A stretch of 64,000 nucleotides of DNA from Ruminobacter sp964520475 (GTDB lineage Bacteria; Pseudomonadota; Gammaproteobacteria; Enterobacterales; Succinivibrionaceae): contig CAZFNS010000001.1 in NCBI GenBank assembly GCA_964520475.1, positions 1-64,000 on the forward strand. Reading direction: 5' to 3'. The position numbers and the translations under genes were made by a program. Position 1 is the first letter of the stretch. Every line of letters starts with the position of its first letter. Below are positions 1-8,619 of the stretch, piece by piece. Under the pieces are notes generated by a model. That model worked only from the letters and a program-made list of their open reading frames with translations. It was not told where the DNA came from and searched no databases.

Positions 1-118
1 CCTTTTTGCCGGATTTTCCGCCGGGAGCCGGATTTTTGTTCATTTTTTGTGCGATCGGCCGCTTTACGGCCCTTTACGGCCGTTGCCGGCCGATTTCCCC
101 CGCCGGACGCCCCGGCCG

Positions 119-150
119 AAAAAAAAAACCCCGGGCCCGCGGGCCCGGGG
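119..150 (-). terminator. Rho-independent terminator of clpB
   Basis: On the minus strand a perfect 22-base palindrome (positions 129-150, all G and C) is followed directly by ten T (119-128). It starts 31 bases after the clpB stop codon. Bases 1-118 hold no gene that I can support. Confidence 0.85.
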
Positions 151-180
151 CCGGCGCGGCGGCCGCGCCCGGCACGCTCC

Positions 181-2787
181 TTAAACGGATCCGGGTTTTG
201 CCCCCGGGTTCTCCGTTATCTTCAGCTCGTCCCTGTCGTCGAGATCCGCCGTGTAGCTCCTTTCCGGCAGAAGGTCGCCCTCGAGGATCCGCTGCGCGAG
301 CTGGTTCTCCACGAGATCCTGGATCGTGCGGCGCAAAGGCCGCGCGCCGAACACCGGATCGAAGCCGAGCGCCGCCACCCGCGACACCAGACGGTCGGAG
401 AATTTCACGACGCAGCCCGTTTCGGCGACGCGGCCCGCGAGCGTGGCCAGATGGATCAGCGCGATCTGCCTGATCGAGTCCTCGCCGAGCGGATGGAACA
501 CCACCGTCTCGTCTATCCTGTTCAGGAACTCGGGTCTGAAGTGCTTCTTGAGCTCCTCGAGCAGAGCGGCCTTGATCTCGTCGTACGGCTTGCGCCCCGT
601 CTGCTCCTGGATCATGTCGGAGCCGATGTTCGACGTCATGATGATCACCGTGTTCTTGAAATCCACCGTCCGGCCGTGGCCGTCGGTGAGACGGCCGTCG
701 TCAAGCAGCTGCAGCAGGATGTCGAGCACTCTGGGGTGAGCCTTTTCCATTTCGTCGAACAGCACCACGCTGTACGGGCGCCTACGCACGGCCTCGGTCA
801 GCTGGCCGCTCTCGTCGAAGCCGACGTATCCCGGAGGCGCCCCGATCAGACGGGCTATCTGGTACTCGTCGTGGAATTCGCTCATGTCGATGCGGATAAC
901 GGCGTCCTTCGTGTCAAACAGGAATTCGCTGAGCACCTTGCACAGCTCCGTCTTGCCGACGCCGGTCGGTCCCATGAACAGGAACGAGCCGATCGGCCGG
1001 TTCGGGTCGGAGAGCCCGGCGCGGCTCCTCCTGATGGCGTTGGACACGGCGGTGACCGCCTCGCCCTGCCCGATGATCTTGGCGTGCAGGATCTTCTCCA
1101 TGCCGAGCAGCTTTTCCTTTTCGCTGGCCATCATCTTGGAAACCGGGATGCCGGTCGCGCGGGAAACGATCACGGCGATCTCGTTTTCGCCGACCTGGTT
1201 CTTCAAAAGCCTGAAGTCTTCCCCGGCGTTCCCGCTCTCGTGCCTGCTCTGCTCCCCGATCCGCTTCTCGAGTCCCGGGATCACCTCGTAAAGCAGGCGC
1301 CCGGCCTCCTCGTAATTGCCTTTGCGCTGGGCGGTTTCGCAGTCGAACCTGGCTTTTTCCAGCTCCTCCCTGAGGGACTGCACCCCCTGCATGCCGGCTT
1401 TTTCCTTTTTCCAGATATCCTCGAGCCGGTCGTACTCGGCCTGTTTTTCCCCGATCTCGCGGTTGATCATCTCCAGGCGCTTCAGGCTCGCGTCGTCCTT
1501 TTCCTTGCTCAGCGCCTGCCGCTCCATCTTCAGCTGGATGATCTTGCGGTCGATCCGGTCCATCGGCTCGGGCTTGGAGTCGATCTGCATCCTGATGCTG
1601 GCGGCGGCCTCGTCGATGAGGTCGATGGCCTTGTCCGGCAGCTGGCGGTCGGTTATGTACCGGCGCGACAGGTTGACCGCGGCGATGATCGCCGGATCGG
1701 TAATCTCCACGTGGTGGTGCAGCTCGTATTTCTCCTGCAGCCCCCTCAGGATGGCGATGGTGTCCTCCACCGACGGCTCCCCCACGAACACCTTCTGGAA
1801 CCGCCTTTCGAGGGCGGCGTCCTTCTCGATGAAGTTCCGGTACTCGTTGAGGGTGGTGGCGCCGATGCAGTGCAGCTCGCCGCGCGCGAGCGCGGGCTTG
1901 AGCATGTTGCTGGCGTCCTGGGCCCCGGTTCCGCCCGCGCCCACCACCGTGTGGATCTCGTCGATGAACAGGATGATGCGGCCGGCTTCCCGGGTCACGG
2001 CCTTAATCACGGACTTCAGGCGCTCCTCGAACTGACCCCGGTACTGCGTGCCGGCGATCAGGGCGCCCATGTCAAGGGACAGCAGCCTTTTGTTCCTCAG
2101 CCCGTCGGGAACCTCGTTCTTGACGATGCGCTGCGCCAGGCCCTCGACGATCGCGGTTTTGCCCACGCCGGGCTCGCCGATGAGCACGGGATTGTTTTTG
2201 CTGCGGCGCTGCAGCACCTGCACGGCCCGCCGGATCTCCTCGTCGCGCCCGATGACCGGATCGAGCTTGCCCCTTTCGGCGCTCGCCGTCAGATCCGTGG
2301 TGTATTTTTCCAGGGCCTGCCGGTTTTCCTCGTCCTCGGCGCCGACGACGTTCTCGCCGCCGCGCATCTTGTCGATCGCCGCTTTGAGCTTTTCCTTGGT
2401 GACGCCGCACCGGGTGAACACGGATCGCGTCAGGTTGTCCTCCTCGAAGGCGGCCAGGGCGAACAGCTCCGAGGAGACAAACTTGTCCTTGTATTCGTTC
2501 GCGAGTCTTTCGCTGCGGTTGAAAACCCTGACCGTGAGCTCGGACAGGCTGGTGCCGGCCCCCTGCACGACCGGGAAGCCTTTGATCTTCTCGTCGAGCA
2601 GGATTTTCAGCGCTTTGGGATCCGCCCCGGCCAGACTGACGAGGGCGGGAAACGAACCTTCCTTCTGGTTCAGCAGGCAGCTGACGACGTGAGCGGGCTC
2701 AATCATCTGCTGCTCGTTCACGACGGCGAGGGAATTGGCGTCGTTGAGCGCCTCCCTCAGCTGCGTGGTCATAATTTCCGGATTCAT
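181..2787 (-). CDS. clpB: ATP-dependent disaggregase ClpB
   Basis: 868 aa, close to the usual 857. ClpB is the cytoplasmic Hsp100 ring ATPase that works with DnaK to pull proteins out of aggregates. The order is Clp N domain (about 1-145), first AAA+ module with Walker A GEPGVGKT at 204-211 and Walker B FIDEIH near 273, a long coiled-coil middle domain (about 400-530), and a second AAA+ module with GPTGVGKT near 607. There is no ClpP-binding loop that I recognise. The start has GAGG nine bases upstream. It has its own sigma-32-type promoter and a strong terminator, so it is probably a single-gene heat-shock unit. Confidence 0.97.
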   Translation of the reverse strand: MNPEIMTTQLREALNDANSLAVVNEQQMIEPAHVVSCLLNQKEGSFPALVSLAGADPKALKILLDEKIKGFPVVQGAGTSLSELTVRVFNRSERLANEYKDKFVSSELFALAAFEEDNLTRSVFTRCGVTKEKLKAAIDKMRGGENVVGAEDEENRQALEKYTTDLTASAERGKLDPVIGRDEEIRRAVQVLQRRSKNNPVLIGEPGVGKTAIVEGLAQRIVKNEVPDGLRNKRLLSLDMGALIAGTQYRGQFEERLKSVIKAVTREAGRIILFIDEIHTVVGAGGTGAQDASNMLKPALARGELHCIGATTLNEYRNFIEKDAALERRFQKVFVGEPSVEDTIAILRGLQEKYELHHHVEITDPAIIAAVNLSRRYITDRQLPDKAIDLIDEAAASIRMQIDSKPEPMDRIDRKIIQLKMERQALSKEKDDASLKRLEMINREIGEKQAEYDRLEDIWKKEKAGMQGVQSLREELEKARFDCETAQRKGNYEEAGRLLYEVIPGLEKRIGEQSRHESGNAGEDFRLLKNQVGENEIAVIVSRATGIPVSKMMASEKEKLLGMEKILHAKIIGQGEAVTAVSNAIRRSRAGLSDPNRPIGSFLFMGPTGVGKTELCKVLSEFLFDTKDAVIRIDMSEFHDEYQIARLIGAPPGYVGFDESGQLTEAVRRRPYSVVLFDEMEKAHPRVLDILLQLLDDGRLTDGHGRTVDFKNTVIIMTSNIGSDMIQEQTGRKPYDEIKAALLEELKKHFRPEFLNRIDETVVFHPLGEDSIRQIALIHLATLAGRVAETGCVVKFSDRLVSRVAALGFDPVFGARPLRRTIQDLVENQLAQRILEGDLLPERSYTADLDDRDELKITENPGAKPGSV

Positions 2788-2832
2788 AAAATTAACCTCG
2801 ATTTATCGCTTCACACTTCTCACATATAGAAC

Positions 2833-2859
2833 ATGTGGGGCGCGGGGCGGATATTCAAG
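2833..2859 (-). promoter_or_regulatory. Sigma-32 (RpoH) heat-shock promoter of clpB
   Basis: Minus-strand reading gives CTTGAAT (2853-2859), a 12-base spacer, then CCCCACAT (2833-2840). The sigma-32 consensus is CTTGAAA, 11-16 bases, CCCCATnT. Only one mismatch falls in each box. The predicted start lies about 40 bases before the clpB ATG. No sigma-70 pair with normal spacing overlaps it. Confidence 0.8.
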
Positions 2860-2955
2860 GCCGCGGCCTTATTTTATTTCGGCGGGCGGGCGCGCCCGGG
2901 CGGAGGGAAAACGGGGGAAAAGAAGGCGCCGCGGGCGGGCGTCGGAGAGGATTTT

Positions 2956-3726
2956 TCAGACGAGCCAGACGAGGCTCGCCATCCTGCCGGTGACCCGGTC
3001 GCGGCGGTAGCTGAAGAAATTCCCGGCGTCGGAAAAGGTGCAGCGGTTAGCGCGGCGCACCGCGCCGACCCCGATCCGCCGCAGTTCCGCCTCGGCGAGC
3101 CCCGGGAGATCCGCGAGATATTTTTCCGCTCCGCCGGGCGCCTCTTTTTTCCGGAAAAACGCCCCGGCGGCGGGATTGAGTCCGAGGAAGGCCGCCCTGA
3201 CGTCGGGACCGACCTCGAAGGCGTCCGGGCCGATGCAGGGCCCGAGCCAGGCAACCGTCTCCCCGGGCGGGACGTCCATGGCCCCGAACAGGCGATCGAG
3301 GATCCCGGCGGCGAGCCCCCGCCAGCCGCAATGGGCGGCGCCGGCGGCCGACCCGTCCCGGGCGGCGACCAGCACGGGCAGGCAGTCGGCGGTCATGATG
3401 GCGAGCGCCGTGCCCTTTTCCCGCGTGAACGCCCCGTCGGCCTCCGGGGGGTCGCCGGCGGCGCGCCCGTCCGCGCGGACGATCCGGTCCGAATGGATCT
3501 GGCGCAGCCAGAATATCCGTTCCGCGCCGGGCAGCCGCGCGAGCAGGAGCCGCCGGTTTTCCCGCACGCGCTCCGGATCGTCGCCGGTGTGGAGACCGAG
3601 GTTGAAGCCCGCGTAAGGGCCGGAGCTCGCGCCGCCGCGGCGGGTGGTGAAGGCGGCGCGCGCCCCCGAAGGCTCGAGTTCCGGAATCTCGGCCGGAACC
3701 ACGGAAGGAAGTATGTCGCTGCTCAT
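2956..3726 (-). CDS. pgeF: Purine nucleoside phosphorylase/adenosine deaminase, YfiH (PgeF) family
   Basis: 256 aa; the family is usually about 240-250. These multicopper-oxidase-like proteins, once called laccases, phosphorolyse and deaminate purine nucleosides; E. coli YfiH is also linked to peptidoglycan precursor editing. The zinc site motifs are visible: TADCLPVL near 112-119, AHCGWRGL near 131-138 and LGPCIGP near 161-167. It follows rluD in the same direction with a 34-base gap, the same rluD-yfiH-clpB order as in E. coli. It is probably co-transcribed with rluD. The function inside the cell is less certain than the family. Confidence 0.92.
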   Translation of the reverse strand: MSSDILPSVVPAEIPELEPSGARAAFTTRRGGASSGPYAGFNLGLHTGDDPERVRENRRLLLARLPGAERIFWLRQIHSDRIVRADGRAAGDPPEADGAFTREKGTALAIMTADCLPVLVAARDGSAAGAAHCGWRGLAAGILDRLFGAMDVPPGETVAWLGPCIGPDAFEVGPDVRAAFLGLNPAAGAFFRKKEAPGGAEKYLADLPGLAEAELRRIGVGAVRRANRCTFSDAGNFFSYRRDRVTGRMASLVWLV

Positions 3727-3760
3727 GACGGCGCTCCGCGTCGAAAACCCTTAATCCCAA

Positions 3761-4747
3761 TCACCACACGACGTCGTCGGGGTGCTCCCTCGTGTCCCGC
3801 CTCAACACCTCGAGAAGCTCGGCCATGTCCCGGGGAAGCGGGGCCTCGAAGGCGAGATCCTCCCCGGTGAGGGGATGCCTGAACTCCAGCCGCGCGGCGT
3901 GCAGGGCCTGCCGGGGGAAAGAGTTCAGGTACTTCGTGAACTCGGGCGAGGCCTTGGGAATGAACCGCGCGCGCTTCCCGCCGTACAGGGGATCGCCCGC
4001 GAGAGGATGTTTTATATACGCCATGTGCACCCTGATCTGGTGGGTGCGGCCGGTTTCCAGCCTGAGCCGGAGGCGGGTGTGCGCCCGGAATTTTTCCAGC
4101 ACCCGGTAGTAGGTGACGGCTTCCCGGCCCATCCCCTCGGGGACGACGGCCATCATGACGCGGTTCGCCGGGTGCCTGCCGATCGGGGCGTCGACCTCGC
4201 CGCCCGCGGTCATGTGCCCGGCGACGACTGCTTCGTACTCGCGCACCACGTCGTGGCGCGAAATGGCCCTGACCAGCCGGTGCACCGCGCGGATGTTTTT
4301 CGCGACGACCATGAGGCCCGAGGTATCCATGTCGAGCCGGTGCACGATGCCGGCCCGCGGGAGATCCGCGCTCGCGGGATAGCGGCGCAGCAGCCCGTTC
4401 AGCAGCGTGCCGGAGGCGCGGCCGGCGCCCGGGTGCACGGCCAGCCCGGCGGGTTTGTTGACGACCAGCAGATCCCCGTCCTCGTAGACGACGTCCAGGG
4501 GGATGTCCTCCGGGAGGAAGCGGTCCCCGCCCGCGACGGAGGCGCGGATCGCCACGCCGTCGCCGGCGCTCACCTTCGCGCGGGGGACCGCCGCGGCGGC
4601 GCCGTTGACGGTCACGAGCCCTTCTTGGATCCATTCTTTCAGGCGGCTGCGCGAATAATCCGGGAACATCGCGGAGAGCGCCTGATCCAGTCTCGCGCCG
4701 TGCAGGCTTTCCGGAACCGCGCCGCTTAACTCTATAACTTGACTCAT
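3761..4747 (-). CDS. rluD: 23S rRNA pseudouridine(1911/1915/1917) synthase RluD
   Basis: 328 aa. RluD makes the three pseudouridines of helix 69 in 23S rRNA, which matter for ribosome assembly and termination. It has an N-terminal S4 RNA-binding domain (about 15-80) and a RluA-type catalytic domain; the catalytic aspartate is D139 in HRLDMDTSG. The C-terminal tail found in RluD proteins is present. The ATG at 4747 was chosen over an upstream in-frame start because it has GAGG nine bases before it and gives the E. coli-like N-terminus. It is divergent from bamD, as in E. coli. Confidence 0.96.
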   Translation of the reverse strand: MSQVIELSGAVPESLHGARLDQALSAMFPDYSRSRLKEWIQEGLVTVNGAAAAVPRAKVSAGDGVAIRASVAGGDRFLPEDIPLDVVYEDGDLLVVNKPAGLAVHPGAGRASGTLLNGLLRRYPASADLPRAGIVHRLDMDTSGLMVVAKNIRAVHRLVRAISRHDVVREYEAVVAGHMTAGGEVDAPIGRHPANRVMMAVVPEGMGREAVTYYRVLEKFRAHTRLRLRLETGRTHQIRVHMAYIKHPLAGDPLYGGKRARFIPKASPEFTKYLNSFPRQALHAARLEFRHPLTGEDLAFEAPLPRDMAELLEVLRRDTREHPDDVVW

Positions 4748-4844
4748 GTGCAAAAACCTCGGCAGTCCCGGAATTCTACCACACGCCCGGGACGGGCGCA
4801 TGTTTTGTTTCGGCCCGGGACATTTCGGCCCGAATGTGTTTCAC

Positions 4845-4868
4845 TTGACGGGCCGTTCAAAGTATAAT
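4845..4868 (+). promoter_or_regulatory. Possible bamD promoter
   Basis: A perfect -10 box TATAAT lies at 4863-4868, about 72 bases before the bamD ATG. The attractive TTGACG at 4845-4850 is only 12 bases away, too close to act as a standard -35. The -10 box is the supported part. Confidence 0.4.
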
Positions 4869-4940
4869 GTACGCGGAGCCGCCCGCGGGGATTGAGCCGC
4901 GCCGGCGCCGTTCCGAATTTTCCGGGAAGAGAACCCAATA

Positions 4941-5681
4941 ATGCTGAAGAACTTAGCCAGATGCGGCTTAATCCTGCTGACCGCCGCGGCGCTCGGCGCC
5001 TGCTCGTCGAAGAACCGGGACGTCATCCCGGACAAGCAGCCCGAGGAACTTTACATAGACGCCTACAAGTCCCTCGCCTCCGAGAAGTACAACGAGGCGC
5101 GGGAGCATCTGGAAGCGATAGACAGCCGCTATCCGTTCGGGCCGTACGCGCACCAGGTTCAGCTCGATCTCATCTACACCTACTACAAAAGCCGGGAGAA
5201 CGATCTGGCCATAGCCGAAATCGACAAGTTCATCAGGCTCAACCCCTCCGACGACCACATCGACTACGTCCTGTACATGCGGGGCCTCACCAATCTGCAG
5301 AAAGCCACCGACAGGTTCCTGGATCTGCTGCGCATAGACAACTACGACCGCGACGTGTCCTACTACGAGGTCGCCTTCAAGGACTTCAAGAAACTCTACC
5401 TGAGCTATCCCAACAGCCTGTACGCGGCCGACGCCTACTCGCGCATGATCTACATCAAGACGGCCCTGTCGCGGCACGAGCTCGACATCGTCAGGTACTA
5501 CTACAAAAAACAGGCTTACATCTCCGCGGCGCGGCACTGCCAGAAGCTGATTCTGAACTACCGGGACACCGGCGAGATCAAGGACGCCCTCGAATATCTG
5601 ATCAAGTGCTACGAGAACCTGAATCTGCATCAGGCCGCGATGAACACGCGCCGGCTGTACGAACTCAATTACGGACAGTAG
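4941..5681 (+). CDS. bamD: Outer membrane assembly lipoprotein BamD
   Basis: 246 aa, the usual length. BamD is the essential lipoprotein of the BAM complex that folds beta-barrel proteins into the outer membrane. A lipoprotein signal runs from residue 1 to the lipobox LGAC, with the lipid-carrying cysteine at C21. The rest is a TPR-like helical solenoid; the typical SRYPFGPYA and YPNSLYAADA stretches are visible. Divergent from rluD and followed by a strong terminator, so it is a single-gene unit. Partners bamA, bamB, bamC and bamE are not in the window. Confidence 0.96.
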   Translation: MLKNLARCGLILLTAAALGACSSKNRDVIPDKQPEELYIDAYKSLASEKYNEAREHLEAIDSRYPFGPYAHQVQLDLIYTYYKSRENDLAIAEIDKFIRLNPSDDHIDYVLYMRGLTNLQKATDRFLDLLRIDNYDRDVSYYEVAFKDFKKLYLSYPNSLYAADAYSRMIYIKTALSRHELDIVRYYYKKQAYISAARHCQKLILNYRDTGEIKDALEYLIKCYENLNLHQAAMNTRRLYELNYGQ

Positions 5682-5704
5682 GGCCGGCGGAGCGGGGCCG
5701 GACG

Positions 5705-5733
5705 GCGGGCGCGGGGCGCCCGCTTTTTTTTTT
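5705..5733 (+). terminator. Rho-independent terminator of bamD
   Basis: A GC hairpin at 5705-5723 (arms GCGGGCG and CGCCCGC) is followed by ten T at 5724-5733, starting 24 bases after the bamD stop codon. Confidence 0.88.
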
Positions 5734-5739
5734 GCCGGG

Positions 5740-6714
5740 TCAGGATTTGGCTTCCCGGACGATGCCGTTCGGCAGCAGGATCAGCTTGCCCACGGCGTGC
5801 CCGGAGGCGATGACGGCGTGGGCCCGGGCGCCGTCCCGCAGATAGAAGCTTTCCGAGACGCGCACCCTGAGCTCGCCCGCGGCGGCCATGTCCAGCAGCC
5901 GCTTCAGATGGCTCCGGTTCTGCTTGACCACCATGCCGGCGATGTTGATCTTCATGTCCGAAGCGGCGAGGCGCACCGCCTGGTAGGTGGCGGTCGGCAC
6001 CGACACCATGGTGGCGTTGAGCTTGAGCAGGGAAAAGGAGTTGATGGCGTTCTGGCCGCCGACCAGATCGATGAACAGATCGGCCTCGCTCTGCCACCTG
6101 AGGTATTCCTCCCCGCGGTAGTCGCTGACCGCGTCGGCGCCGAGGCCGCGCACGAATTCGTGGTTCTCGGGCGAGCAGATGCCGAACACCCGGGCGCCGC
6201 GCTTTTTGGCCAGCTGGACGGCCAGGTGGCCCACGCCGCCCGCCGCCGCGGAAATGATCACGGTCTGCCCCGGCCTCAGGCCGCCCGTGTCGAACAGAGC
6301 CTGGTACGCGGTGGTGCCGGCGAGCGGCAGCGCGCCGGCCGCCTTGACGCCGCAACCCTCGGGGATCCGGACCAGTTCCGACGCCCGGAAGTTGTTCACC
6401 GAACTGTACGCGCCGCCGGTCAGGGGAAAGCCGACCAGGCCGCAGACCAGATCGCCTTCCTTAAATTCGCCGCCGCCCGCGGGAACCTTGACCACCTCGC
6501 CGCTCATGTCGAAACCGATGACCCAGGGAAGCTTGTCCCCCCGCGTCTTGGCCGCGAAACTCGTGCCCTGGCGGATCTTGGTGTCGATGACGTTGACGCC
6601 CGCCGCCAGCACCTTCACCTGGACCTCGCCGCTTTCGGGATCGCGCACCGCGTCGTCGTCGCTGTATATCAGGTTCTCAATTCCGCCATAAGCGCGAAGC
6701 TCCAATTTCGGCAT
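5740..6714 (-). CDS. Zinc-independent quinone-reductase-like oxidoreductase (MDR superfamily)
   Basis: 324 aa. It belongs to the medium-chain dehydrogenase/reductase family on the NADPH:quinone reductase branch. The N-terminal GroES-like fold includes VIGFDMSGEV; the Rossmann fold shows the nucleotide-binding AAAGGVGHLAVQLA stretch near residue 150. The cysteine and histidine set that binds catalytic and structural zinc in alcohol dehydrogenases is not apparent, which fits a zinc-free reductase. The substrate cannot be told from sequence. Start at 6714 has AAGGAA eight bases upstream; a longer reading to 6753 lacks a good ribosome site. It converges on bamD. Confidence 0.85.
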   Translation of the reverse strand: MPKLELRAYGGIENLIYSDDDAVRDPESGEVQVKVLAAGVNVIDTKIRQGTSFAAKTRGDKLPWVIGFDMSGEVVKVPAGGGEFKEGDLVCGLVGFPLTGGAYSSVNNFRASELVRIPEGCGVKAAGALPLAGTTAYQALFDTGGLRPGQTVIISAAAGGVGHLAVQLAKKRGARVFGICSPENHEFVRGLGADAVSDYRGEEYLRWQSEADLFIDLVGGQNAINSFSLLKLNATMVSVPTATYQAVRLAASDMKINIAGMVVKQNRSHLKRLLDMAAAGELRVRVSESFYLRDGARAHAVIASGHAVGKLILLPNGIVREAKS

Positions 6715-6752
6715 AAAAGTTCCTTCCCCGTCGCTGCCCCGAACCCGTGACA

Positions 6753-6770
6753 CGGCCGCGCGCGGCCGTC
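6753..6770. repeat. 18-bp perfect palindrome upstream of the quinone-reductase gene
   Basis: ACGGCCGCGCGCGGCCGT equals its own reverse complement. It lies 39 bases upstream of the oxidoreductase start, in its probable 5' leader. It could be an operator or an RNA hairpin. In such GC-rich DNA, chance is also possible. Confidence 0.5.
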
Positions 6771-6826
6771 ATAGTCTTTAAAGTATAACACGCCCCCGGC
6801 CCTTCCCGGGGCGGGGGATAAAAATA

Positions 6827-6856
6827 TTTACCCGCCGGGCCCCGATGGGCTACAAT
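6827..6856 (+). promoter_or_regulatory. Probable promoter of rluA and the HAD gene
   Basis: TTTACC (6827-6832), an 18-base spacer and TACAAT (6851-6856), about 50 bases before the rluA ATG. Both hexamers are reasonable sigma-70 matches. Confidence 0.55.
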
Positions 6857-6913
6857 TGAAAGACGGGCGCCGCCGGGGGCGCCCGCCGCGGGGCAGAATC
6901 GGGAGCTTAAGAC

Positions 6914-7633
6914 ATGGGCAGCCAGTCGCCGGACGTCTTCGTATACAATCCGCCGGCCGAGCCGTATCTCGACGTCATGTACGAGGACGGCGACATCGTC
7001 GTGGTCGTCAAACCCGCCGGGATCCTGAGCGTTCCCGGCAAGGCGGCCGAGCACCGCGACAGCATCCTGGCCCGCGTGAGCGCGGCCAGTCCCGGCGCCG
7101 CGGCGGTGCACCGGCTGGATCTCAACACCTCCGGGATAATGGTGGTCGCCAAGAACAGGACCGCCGCCGGGAAACTCGGCCGGCAGTTCCAGGAGCGGAA
7201 GGTCCGCAAGATCTACTTCGCCTGGGTCGGCGGCGTCATGGCGGAGGACCGGGGAACCGTGGACAAGCCGCTGTGCCCCGACCCGCTGGACAAGCCCCGG
7301 CACCGGGTCGACTGGGTTAACGGCCGCGAGGCGGTGACCGCGTACATCTGCCTGTACCGGGGCTCCGACCGGTCCTTCGCCGAGCTCAGGCCGCGGACCG
7401 GCAGGTCGCACCAGCTCAGGGTGCACATGGCGTCCATCGGCCACCCCATCCTGGGCGACCGCCTGTACGCGCCGGAAGAGCAGCGGGGCATGGCCCCGGG
7501 CCTGCAGCTCCACGCCGGGTACCTGGCCTTCCGCCACCCGACGCGCGGCGAGATCATGGAATTCAACAGCCCGCCGCCCTTCGCCGTCCCCGCCGGGCTC
7601 GATCTGCGCCGGAGCCTGGCCGGGCTTTTCTGA
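6914..7633 (+). CDS. rluA: Dual-specificity 23S rRNA U746 / tRNA U32 pseudouridine synthase RluA
   Basis: 239 aa; E. coli RluA is 219. It modifies U746 of 23S rRNA and U32 of several tRNAs. There is no S4 domain, as expected for RluA and unlike RluD nearby. The N-terminus NPPAEPYLDVMYEDGD and the catalytic HRLDLNTSG (D69) are clear; GRSHQLRVHM and GHPILGDRLYA complete the RluA pattern. A GGAG box precedes the ATG. The HAD gene follows 25 bases downstream, probably in the same transcript. Confidence 0.94.
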   Translation: MGSQSPDVFVYNPPAEPYLDVMYEDGDIVVVVKPAGILSVPGKAAEHRDSILARVSAASPGAAAVHRLDLNTSGIMVVAKNRTAAGKLGRQFQERKVRKIYFAWVGGVMAEDRGTVDKPLCPDPLDKPRHRVDWVNGREAVTAYICLYRGSDRSFAELRPRTGRSHQLRVHMASIGHPILGDRLYAPEEQRGMAPGLQLHAGYLAFRHPTRGEIMEFNSPPPFAVPAGLDLRRSLAGLF

Positions 7634-7658
7634 ACTTGAGGAAGTTAGGGAGCAGCAC

Positions 7659-8534
7659 ATGGAAAAAAGCGGCGAGGTGAGTTTCGCCATAGCCTACGAC
7701 TTTGACGGGACTCTGAGCAACCACAACATGCAGGAGTACGACTTCATCCCCAAACTCGGGGTCACCGCCGAGGAGTTCTGGCGCGAATCCGAACTGCTCG
7801 GCAAAAAGCACAACTCCGATCCGATCCTCACCTATATGTACCTCATGATCAAGAAGGCCCGCGCCGCGGACATCCCTATCCGCCGCGAGGACTTCGTGCA
7901 GAACGGGGAAAAGATCACCCTGTTCCCCGGCGTCGAAACCTGGTTCGACCGGATCAACGATTTCGGGAAGAGCATCGGCGTGCGCGTCGACCACTACATC
8001 ATCTCGTCGGGACTCAAGGAAATCATCGAGGGCAGTTCCATCCGGGACCGCTTCAGAAAAATCTTCGCCTCGAGCTTCATGTACGACGCCAACGGGGTCG
8101 CGTGCTGGCCGGCCCTCGCGATCAACTACACCACCAAGACCCAGTACCTGTTCCGGATCAACAAGGGGGCCTTCGACGAGAGCGACAACAGCATGGTGAA
8201 CGAGTACATCCCCGACAACGAAAGGAACATTCCCTTCTCCCGGATGCTCTTCATCGGCGACGGCTCCACGGACATCCCCTGCTTCCGGGTCATGACCAAC
8301 CTCGGGGGCCACTGCATCGCGGTCTACAACGACGCGATCCCGGACGCGAAGGAGCACGTCCGGAACATCTGCGCCTACGGCCGGCGGGCCTCGCTCATCT
8401 TCCCGACCGACTACTCGCCGGATTCCCCCATCGAAAACGCCGTCAAAGCCATCCTGCAGAAGGCCGCCGCGGAGGCGCGGCTCCGGGATCTCGAGCGGAA
8501 GACCCGCGCGGAGTTCGCGATCGGCGAATTCTGA
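7659..8534 (+). CDS. HAD-superfamily hydrolase
   Basis: 291 aa, cytoplasmic by sequence. HAD motif I is YDFDGTL, with nucleophile D14 and general acid D16; motif II is likely the serines of YIISSGL; motif IV is FIGDGSTDIPC. A sizeable cap domain (about 25-110) separates motif I from motif II. This pattern predicts a phosphatase, but the substrate is unknown to me. It sits 25 bases after rluA with GGGAG upstream of its ATG. A hairpin without a T-run follows the stop codon. Confidence 0.82.
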   Translation: MEKSGEVSFAIAYDFDGTLSNHNMQEYDFIPKLGVTAEEFWRESELLGKKHNSDPILTYMYLMIKKARAADIPIRREDFVQNGEKITLFPGVETWFDRINDFGKSIGVRVDHYIISSGLKEIIEGSSIRDRFRKIFASSFMYDANGVACWPALAINYTTKTQYLFRINKGAFDESDNSMVNEYIPDNERNIPFSRMLFIGDGSTDIPCFRVMTNLGGHCIAVYNDAIPDAKEHVRNICAYGRRASLIFPTDYSPDSPIENAVKAILQKAAAEARLRDLERKTRAEFAIGEF

Positions 8535-8541
8535 CTCTCCC

Positions 8542-8558
8542 CCGGGCCTTCCGCCCGG
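8542..8558 (+). terminator. Hairpin after the HAD gene
   Basis: CCGGGC (8542-8547) and GCCCGG (8553-8558) form a 6-bp stem with a 5-base loop, just after the HAD stop codon. No U-tract follows on the plus strand, so termination here is uncertain. Confidence 0.4.
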
Positions 8559-8567
8559 CGTTCCGGC

Positions 8568-8590
8568 AAAAAAAAAGGCGGGCCCGCGCC
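8568..8590 (-). terminator. Terminator of the trmB-amgK-murU-djlA unit
   Basis: On the minus strand a short GC hairpin (8577-8590) is followed by nine T (8568-8576), 30 bases after the djlA stop codon. The stem is only four to five pairs, but the T-run is good. Confidence 0.65.
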
Positions 8591-8619
8591 CGTCCTTTTC
8601 CGGGAAGTTTCCCCGGCGG

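Noticed and set aside
49..2829. Very long plus-strand ORF opposite clpB, and similar long ORFs opposite most genes
   Set aside because: High third-position GC creates long open frames on the other strand. They have no ribosome sites or motifs, and the minus-strand genes are certain.
4845..4868. TTGACG plus TATAAT as a full bamD promoter
   Set aside because: The spacer is only 12 bases; the -10 alone may be used.
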